From JdFR-22 sp046537735 (GTDB taxonomy: Archaea; Halobacteriota; Archaeoglobi; Archaeoglobales; Archaeoglobaceae), in the NCBI GenBank assembly GCA_046537735.1, contig JBKHKH010000010.1:1-26843 (forward strand): DNA of 26,843 bases, given 5' to 3'. Below, in pieces: positions 21,358 to 26,843 of the stretch (within the stretch, counting starts at the first letter, position 1; each line of letters begins with the position of its first letter). The notes beneath the pieces were generated by a model, which was not told the DNA's origin, ran no database searches, and worked only from the letters and a program-made list of their open reading frames with translations. The position numbers and the translations under genes are program-made.

Positions 21358-22077
21358 TTACCTTCTCACCTTCTCTTCTCTCTTTCCGGTAACCATTGAG
21401 CCCAGAACTCCGAAGATGATCACTGCATAGGCGTGGATCAGCATGGTCATCAGGAATATGAACATGAAAAGTTGGTGAACAGCTCTGAGCAACATTTCTC
21501 CGTCTGCAAAGTTGAAAAATCCTGCGAATTGACCAGCGAATTGAGTGATGGGCTCCAGTATATCCGTGTAGTAAAGCGGTAATCCGGTTATCCCCATTAT
21601 TAAGACCAGAACAATGTACAGCCACAGTACAATCACTTCTGTGGGCACTAGCTTTTCCACGTATTCCTTCTTTCGGTCGTTATATCCTCTAGGGTCTTCT
21701 ACGTGGGGAATGAGCTTGAACCACGACAGTAGTTCCAGAATGAAGAATTTTGTTGCGTAGGGTATGCGTGCTAGAGTAAACCATTTCCATTCATGGGCGA
21801 TAACGTAGGCAAAGAGCAGCACGAAAAGTCCGGCGAACACGAAGCCAAGGTAAACATGAATAGTAAGTGAGAGCTGCATGTCCGGGAAGCTCACACCGTA
21901 TATTCCGCCCAATCTCAATCCAGTCCAGCCAAGTATAAGTCCAGTGGCAACTATGGCCCAATGATAGACCCTGTATTGGGTAGAGTGCCTCTTCACTTCG
22001 ATAGATCCATAGTCTACGTGTCGTTTTTCTGCCTTCGGCTTTTCGGAAGGGATCCCCGTCTGATATAGTTTGCTCAT
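21358..22077 (-). CDS. Membrane diheme cytochrome b (formate dehydrogenase gamma-like)
   Basis: A cytochrome b of the Ni,Fe-hydrogenase/formate dehydrogenase gamma type, which passes electrons between a membrane quinone or methanophenazine pool and a partner outside the membrane. Four hydrophobic segments lie near 41-58, 74-94, 147-169 and 199-223. His39 (YHW), His74 (IHVYLG), His201 (VHQLF) and His215 (IHAYAV) can hold two b hemes. The start is the ATG at 22077: it overlaps the cytochrome c stop as ATGA and follows GGGGAGGTGG by eight bases. The in-frame GTG at 22086 is inside that site. No catalytic hydrogenase or dehydrogenase subunit is nearby; the partner is the nine-heme protein encoded just before it. 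Confidence 0.88.
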   Translation of the reverse strand: MSKLYQTGIPSEKPKAEKRHVDYGSIEVKRHSTQYRVYHWAIVATGLILGWTGLRLGGIYGVSFPDMQLSLTIHVYLGFVFAGLFVLLFAYVIAHEWKWFTLARIPYATKFFILELLSWFKLIPHVEDPRGYNDRKKEYVEKLVPTEVIVLWLYIVLVLIMGITGLPLYYTDILEPITQFAGQFAGFFNFADGEMLLRAVHQLFMFIFLMTMLIHAYAVIIFGVLGSMVTGKREEKVRR

Positions 22078-23090
22078 CCGATCCACCTCCCCAGAGTGAT
22101 CTTTCTCTTGATGAGATGGACCGCCATGCCCAGGAAGACCGCTCCAATTATTAGTGTACCCAATAGGGTTATGTCCACTTCGTAGTCCACCCCGAAGTAG
22201 CTGAGATCGGCTGCCACCTTAGATGGTGGCTCGGCAAGCTCGGTTCCCGGGGGTCCAAAGGTCCTTCCATCGTAATTCACCATGAACACCTCTTCCTCGT
22301 TATCGTGGCACTCCTCACACCCTCGAGCTTGAGAAGTAATCGTGTGGGGGCTGACTGTCCCTGCACCCTTTGAGCTCATGTCCCCCAGGCTGACGGACTG
22401 AATGTAGGCAGGATAGTATTTGCCATCGTACTTCATTATGTGGAAATCTTCTAAGGTAGTGGAATCTATCTCCCCTGTTTCCAGGTGACAGTTCTTGCAT
22501 GTCTGATAGTATCCGGCATGGCAGGCAGAGCAGTCAACATCCCGATGTAATTTGTGAGCATCTGTACCGGGGTCATAAGTTGCCTGTTTACCTTCAACTT
22601 CTTTGCCTTCGATGTGGCAATCTTCACAGGTTATCTCCACAGCTTCCTCGGCAAAAGTGTAGTAATTTCCGTCACCGTGAAGTTTGTCCACATCATGGCA
22701 GTCCAGGCACTCAAATCCTTTTTCATAATGGACGTCGGGATGAGGGGCATCTTCCTTTAACTCATATAACTTCCCCACGAAATTGGCACCGATCCTACCA
22801 CCGTGGCATTGATTGCATTCCATCATGTCTATGGTCTGCTTGTGCACCGGGTGACACGCACTGCAATCTTCGGTATGACACTGGAAGCACATGTCTGGTG
22901 TATCCATATTGAAGTCCTGTCCAGTGGTCTGCTGGAAACCGGTATCTATACCGCTTACCCTTTTATGAATGCTGCTGCTAAAATCCATCCCCGATAGATC
23001 ATGGCACACTCCGCATGATTCTTCATCTGCTGCGACCGGGGACACCAGTATCACAGTAAATACCAAAATTACAGCCAGTATCCTATTCAT
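22074..23090 (-). CDS. Nonaheme c-type cytochrome, membrane anchored
   Basis: A 338-residue cytochrome c with nine CxxCH heme sites at residues 26, 68, 76, 92, 128, 155, 187, 198 and 258 (position of the first Cys). The N-terminus is a signal peptide (MNRILAVILVFTVILVSPVAA) and the C-terminus a membrane helix at about 307-326 followed by a basic tail, so the hemes face outside the cell. Several distal His residues (H42, H118, H121, H138, H179, H182, H249) are available as sixth ligands. With the overlapping cytochrome b gene it forms a two-gene module that could move electrons from the membrane pool to outside acceptors. An AT-rich AAATATAGG box lies about 21 bases before the ATG. No S-layer domain or sorting tail is seen. 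Confidence 0.93.
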   Translation of the reverse strand: MNRILAVILVFTVILVSPVAADEESCGVCHDLSGMDFSSSIHKRVSGIDTGFQQTTGQDFNMDTPDMCFQCHTEDCSACHPVHKQTIDMMECNQCHGGRIGANFVGKLYELKEDAPHPDVHYEKGFECLDCHDVDKLHGDGNYYTFAEEAVEITCEDCHIEGKEVEGKQATYDPGTDAHKLHRDVDCSACHAGYYQTCKNCHLETGEIDSTTLEDFHIMKYDGKYYPAYIQSVSLGDMSSKGAGTVSPHTITSQARGCEECHDNEEEVFMVNYDGRTFGPPGTELAEPPSKVAADLSYFGVDYEVDITLLGTLIIGAVFLGMAVHLIKRKITLGRWIG

Positions 23091-23178
23091 ACTGATTGGG
23101 CATATTAGCGTCCTATATTTTCTTTTCGTTTTTATACAAACTTCACAGTTTTTATTTGATAAATCAATACTTTTAAAA

Positions 23179-23910
23179 CTACATATCAGATCTTTGACCT
23201 GATCTTCCGGCGATCATACAGGCAAAGACAGCCGCACCAAAACCATTATCTATATTCACCACAGCTACACCTGACGAACAGGTCTGAAGCATAGAGAACA
23301 GGGGAGTTAACCCACCCATATTCGTACCGTAACCCACTGAAGTGGGAACAGCTATAACCGGAATGTCAACAAGTCCTGCTACCACTGAGGGGAGTGCACC
23401 TTCCATACCTGCTATGACTATAATAACGTCTACCTGTTTGTCGTATATTTCTTTTATGGGCTCAACCAGACGGTGAATACCTGCTACCCCCACGTCATAA
23501 AACTTCATAACTTTCAGCCCCATGAATTCTGCTGTGGATGCAGCCTCTTCAGCCACAGAGATGTCCGATGTCCCAGCAGTGATGATAGCCATTTTACCTT
23601 CCCTTTTTTGACTCTGGCTATCCTTCCTGCGTAGAGAAACAGTCCTTCCTTTCTCGTTGACCTTGATCTCTACTTCAAAGGACCGAAATTCACTCTCGAT
23701 CGCTTCTATGACCTCTTTACTGGCTCTGGTGACCAGTGCTTTTCCGGAAGAATCCAGGTAACCTTTAATTATCTTGATTATTTCCTCAGGCTCCTTGAAC
23801 TCTGCAAAAATCGCCTCCGGCTTACCTGCCCTGATATCCCTATTGTGATCGATCCTGGCCAGCTCTTCTATCTTCTTGTAAAAGAGATCTCTTAAATCCT
23901 CATCGGTCAT
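23179..23910 (-). CDS. larB: LarB, pyridinium-3,5-biscarboxylic acid mononucleotide synthase
   Basis: LarB carboxylates and hydrolyses nicotinic acid adenine dinucleotide in the first step to the nickel-pincer cofactor of lactate racemase and related racemases/epimerases. The 243 residues have the two-part layout of the family. The N-terminal part contains LARIDHNRDIRAGKPEAIFAE. The PurE-like Rossmann domain from about 107 contains ITAGTSDISVAEEAA, FYDVGVAGIHRL, VIAGMEGALPSVVAGLV, PTSVGYGTNMGG and the end TCSSGVAVVNIDNGFGAA. It was long annotated as a PurE-related NCAIR mutase, which it is not. It starts 27 bases after carB on the same strand, so it is likely co-transcribed. LarC, LarE and LarA genes are not in this window. 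Confidence 0.92.
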   Translation of the reverse strand: MTDEDLRDLFYKKIEELARIDHNRDIRAGKPEAIFAEFKEPEEIIKIIKGYLDSSGKALVTRASKEVIEAIESEFRSFEVEIKVNEKGRTVSLRRKDSQSQKREGKMAIITAGTSDISVAEEAASTAEFMGLKVMKFYDVGVAGIHRLVEPIKEIYDKQVDVIIVIAGMEGALPSVVAGLVDIPVIAVPTSVGYGTNMGGLTPLFSMLQTCSSGVAVVNIDNGFGAAVFACMIAGRSGQRSDM

Positions 23911-23937
23911 TTTCTGTCCCCAATGCTTTGTCCATGA

Positions 23938-26843
23938 TCATTTTCGGCTCTCATGATATTCCTGAATGGATTTTATGGTCATCTCTGCATTTTTAATGGC
24001 CTCAATTCCTTTTACAGCCGCAATGGCGCCAGGTATGGTAGTTATATAGGGTACAGCATAGTCTACAGCAGATCTTCTCAAGTAGTAGCCTTCAGTTTTG
24101 CCCCGCTTCCCGGTAGGTGTGTTGATGATCAGGTCCACCTGTTTGTTGATGATGGCATCCACAATATTCGGTCTTCCCTGGCTGATCTTGAGGGTCACAT
24201 CCGATTTGACCCCATTTTCGTTGAGGTAAGCGGCAGTTCCATCCGTAGCGGTTATCTCGAATCCCAGCTCCTGCATTTTTTTGGCCACATGAAATATCTT
24301 TTCCCTGTGGGCTTTCTTAACGCTGATAAAAACCCTGCCGCCCAGGGGAAGCTTCATCCCGGAAGCGAGCTCTGCTTTGTAATAAGCAACCCCGAAATTA
24401 TAATCTATCCCCATCACCTCTCCAGTGGACTTCATTTCAGGTCCCAAAGCAGGATCAACTTCCGGCAGCTTGGTGAATGGGAATACGGCCTCTTTCACCG
24501 CCACATGATCCAGATGCAGGTTCTCCTTGTGCCCCAGCTCCTTCAATTTCCTGCCCATCATCAGCTTGGCCGCCACTTTGGCCAGAGGTATCCCGGACGC
24601 TTTGCTAACGAATGGTACGGTCCTGCTCGCTCTGGGATTGGCCTCAAGCACATAAACATTACCTTCTTTGATAGCGAACTGCAGGTTGATCAAACCCTTG
24701 ACATCCAGCTCCAGGGCCATCCTTCTGGTGTAATCGGCAACGACATCAATGTCTTTCTGGGATACGGATACCGGGGGGAGAACGCACGCAGAGTCACCGC
24801 TATGGACACCCGCCTCCTCAATATGCTCCATTATTCCCCCAATGATCACTTCTTCTCCATCGCACAGAGCATCCACTTCGATCTCTATGGCATCCTCCAG
24901 GAATTTGTCGATGAGGATGGGCTTATCCGGACTGACATCGATGGCTTCATTTATGTACCATTCCAGGGTCTTCTCATCGTATATGATCTCCATGGCCCTA
25001 CCACCCAGAACGTAAGAGGGCCTGACCAGAATGGGGTATCCTATATCTCTGGCAAATCTTCTCGCCTGCTCCAAGTTGAAAGCGATACCATTGTCCGGCT
25101 GAGGGATGTCCAGCTTCCGCAGCAACTCTGCAAATCTTTCCCTATCCTCAGCTATATCTATGGAGTCCACAGAAGTTCCCAAAACTTTACAACCAGATGC
25201 TTCCAGCTCTCTAGAAATGTTCAAGGGAGTCTGTCCCCCGAACTGGACTATAACCCCTTCAGGCTTCTCGTTCTGGTAAATATTCATCACATCCTCATGA
25301 GTTATGGGCTCGAAATACAATCGGTCTGAGGTGTCGTAATCTGTTGAGACCGTTTCTGGATTATTGTTCACCATAATGGTCTCGTACCCATCATCTTTTA
25401 AGCTCAAAACTGAGTGAACACAGCAGTAATCGAATTCGATGCCCTGACCTATCCTGTTAGGACCCGAGCCCAGGATCATTACCTTTTTGCGGTCAGTTCT
25501 CTTGGCATCATTCTCCATTTCATATGAAGAGTAATAGTAGGGCGTCTTGGCTTCGAACTCGGCGGCACATGTATCCACCATCTTGAAAACAGCCTCCTTG
25601 CCTATCCTCTTTCTGGCTTCTCTTACCCAAAATTCAGTGGTATTGAACATGTACGCCAGCTGCTTGTCCGAGAAACCGGCTCTCTTGGCCTTCATAACCA
25701 GCTCGCTGTCCAGTTCATCAAACTTGAGGTTTTTCTTTTCTTTCAGCTCTTCTTCGATCTCTACAATCTTCTTTATCTTTCTGATGAACCAGGGGTCGAT
25801 ATTGGTCTCTCTATAAATTTCATCTACACTGAATCCAATTTTAAGCGCATATCTGATGTGAAACACCCTGTCCATATTGGGAGTGCGGAGCATCTGCAGG
25901 ACCATTTCTCTATCAGGATTCTTGTCCTTCCCATCGCTTCCCAGGCCATGCCGTGACATTTCCAGACTTCTCAGTGCTTTCTGCAGAGCTTCTTCAAAGG
26001 TCCTTCCTATGGCCATCACTTCACCTACACTCTTCATCTGACTGCCCAGAACAGAGTTTACCATAGGGAATTTATCGAAAGCAAAACGGGGTATCTTGAC
26101 CACCACATAATCAATGGTGGGTTCAAAGCTGGCGGGAGTCTCCTTGGTTATATCATTGGGGATCTCGTCCAGAGTATATCCCACTGCCAGTTTGGCAGCT
26201 ATTTTGGCAATAGGATACCCTGTGGCTTTAGAGGCTAAAGCTGACGAGCGGCTCACTCTGGGATTCATTTCTATGGCTACCATCTCATCCATGTGAGGAT
26301 GTAAGGCGAACTGGATGTTGCTTCCGCCCGTCTCTACCCCTATCTCTCTTATGATATCGATTGAAGCGTCTCTCAACCTCTGGTATTCCATGTCGGTCAG
26401 TGTCTGGGCAGGGGCTACGGTTATGCTGTCTCCGGTATGTATGCCCATGGGGTCGAAATTCTCGATTGAGCAGATGATTACGGCGTTATTGGCAATATCC
26501 CTCATCACTTCCAGCTCGAATTCCTTCCAGCCGATAACCCCCTTTTCTATCAGGATCTGATTTATCATAGAGAGTTCGATCCCGCGCTGGGCTACATGTT
26601 CCAGCTCTTTTCTATTAAAGGCTATCCCTCCTCCAGTGCCGCCCAGAGTATATGCGGGCCTGACCACCACAGGGTAACCTATTCTCTCTGCTATCTCCAG
26701 TGATTCATTCACATTACTGGAAGCCTCACTTTCTGGAACGTCTACTCCGATCTTCCTCATAGAGCTCTTGAACAGGTCTCTGTCCTCTGCTTTCCTTATG
26801 GCGTCGGTGTTGGCGCCAATAAGATTAATACCATACTTGTCCA
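23938..26843 (-). CDS. carB: Carbamoyl-phosphate synthase large subunit, 5' end missing
   Basis: The large subunit makes carbamoyl phosphate from bicarbonate, ammonia (channelled from CarA) and two ATP, feeding pyrimidine and arginine synthesis. The frame is open through the right edge: codons before the first internal ATG at 26760 read DKYGINLIGANTDAIRKAED, still CarB sequence. About 967 of roughly 1,070 residues are visible. In order they are the first ATP-grasp half (RPAYTLGGTGGG, EMNPRVSRSSALASKATGYP), the oligomerisation region, a Rossmann segment (MILGSGPNRIGQGIEFDYC), the second ATP-grasp half (RPSYVLGGRAMEI, EANPRASRTVPFVSKASG), and the C-terminal MGS-like regulatory domain (GGRVFISVKKAHREK...TDGTAAYL). 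It is one fused chain; some archaea have it split in two. carA would be expected beyond the edge. Confidence 0.97.
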   Translation of the reverse strand, partial: DKYGINLIGANTDAIRKAEDRDLFKSSMRKIGVDVPESEASSNVNESLEIAERIGYPVVVRPAYTLGGTGGGIAFNRKELEHVAQRGIELSMINQILIEKGVIGWKEFELEVMRDIANNAVIICSIENFDPMGIHTGDSITVAPAQTLTDMEYQRLRDASIDIIREIGVETGGSNIQFALHPHMDEMVAIEMNPRVSRSSALASKATGYPIAKIAAKLAVGYTLDEIPNDITKETPASFEPTIDYVVVKIPRFAFDKFPMVNSVLGSQMKSVGEVMAIGRTFEEALQKALRSLEMSRHGLGSDGKDKNPDREMVLQMLRTPNMDRVFHIRYALKIGFSVDEIYRETNIDPWFIRKIKKIVEIEEELKEKKNLKFDELDSELVMKAKRAGFSDKQLAYMFNTTEFWVREARKRIGKEAVFKMVDTCAAEFEAKTPYYYSSYEMENDAKRTDRKKVMILGSGPNRIGQGIEFDYCCVHSVLSLKDDGYETIMVNNNPETVSTDYDTSDRLYFEPITHEDVMNIYQNEKPEGVIVQFGGQTPLNISRELEASGCKVLGTSVDSIDIAEDRERFAELLRKLDIPQPDNGIAFNLEQARRFARDIGYPILVRPSYVLGGRAMEIIYDEKTLEWYINEAIDVSPDKPILIDKFLEDAIEIEVDALCDGEEVIIGGIMEHIEEAGVHSGDSACVLPPVSVSQKDIDVVADYTRRMALELDVKGLINLQFAIKEGNVYVLEANPRASRTVPFVSKASGIPLAKVAAKLMMGRKLKELGHKENLHLDHVAVKEAVFPFTKLPEVDPALGPEMKSTGEVMGIDYNFGVAYYKAELASGMKLPLGGRVFISVKKAHREKIFHVAKKMQELGFEITATDGTAAYLNENGVKSDVTLKISQGRPNIVDAIINKQVDLIINTPTGKRGKTEGYYLRRSAVDYAVPYITTIPGAIAAVKGIEAIKNAEMTIKSIQEYHESRK

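Noticed and set aside
22499..22912. A His/Cys-rich plus-strand frame opposite the cytochrome c gene
   Set aside because: The Cys and His richness comes from reading the heme codons backwards; it is a shadow.
23953..25329. A 458-codon open frame on the plus strand opposite carB
   Set aside because: It lies wholly antisense to highly conserved carB sequence, has no ribosome binding site or promoter and its translation resembles no protein.
1..26843. tRNA, rRNA, CRISPR arrays or transposase genes
   Set aside because: The gaps between genes were read and none shows a tRNA cloverleaf, rRNA core, spaced repeats or a transposase frame.

Overview
The window is chromosomal DNA from a euryarchaeon, probably in the broad group of methanogens, methane/alkane oxidisers and Archaeoglobi; I cannot name the species. 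The archaeal markers are Cdc48/VAT, Orc1/Cdc6, archaeal ribosomal protein uS15, transcription factor S, archaetidylserine synthase and decarboxylase, an archaeosortase and MptD of tetrahydromethanopterin synthesis. Many genes have AT-rich TATA-like boxes about 20-30 bases before the start codon and no ribosome binding site, as expected for leaderless archaeal messages. Others carry strong GGAGGTG sites. A membrane cytochrome b with a nine-heme cytochrome c points to a respiratory or extracellular electron-transfer lifestyle.

Layout. 1-2.4 kb is AT-rich: the 5' tip of a Cdc48/VAT gene, three unrecognised small membrane proteins and a small putative winged-helix protein. 2.7-4.4 kb holds an XTP/dITP pyrophosphatase and an orphan protein with a possible RNase H-like fold. 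4.5-9.4 kb holds a DUF2769-glutamate synthase FMN protein divergent from a large UPF0182 membrane protein, then uS15. 9.4-11.3 kb is an Orc1/Cdc6 gene, with a coding tandem repeat at its 5' end, between two non-coding stretches that share a motif; this is a possible but unproven origin region. 11.3-14.0 kb is a radical SAM/HhH protein behind a sugar nucleotidyltransferase.

14.0-16.3 kb is a tightly overlapping minus-strand operon, archaeosortase > archaetidylserine decarboxylase > archaetidylserine synthase > MptD. It joins a protein-processing membrane enzyme to the lipid pathway thought to supply its anchor. 16.5-17.8 kb is a plus-strand PHP > Nudix > TFS operon, followed by a coiled-coil protein, an EF-Tu-domain-2-like mini protein, a DUF2299-like protein, an O-methyltransferase and a small helical protein. 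21.3-23.1 kb is the cytochrome c > cytochrome b pair. 23.2 kb to the end is carB > larB, with carB cut by the window edge.

I saw no tRNA, rRNA, CRISPR array, transposase or integrase. The most distinctive points are the archaeosortase/lipid operon, the nonaheme cytochrome module, the NIFEGS repeats at the Orc1 N-terminus, the orphan acidic-tetrad protein, and several palindromes on start codons or promoters.
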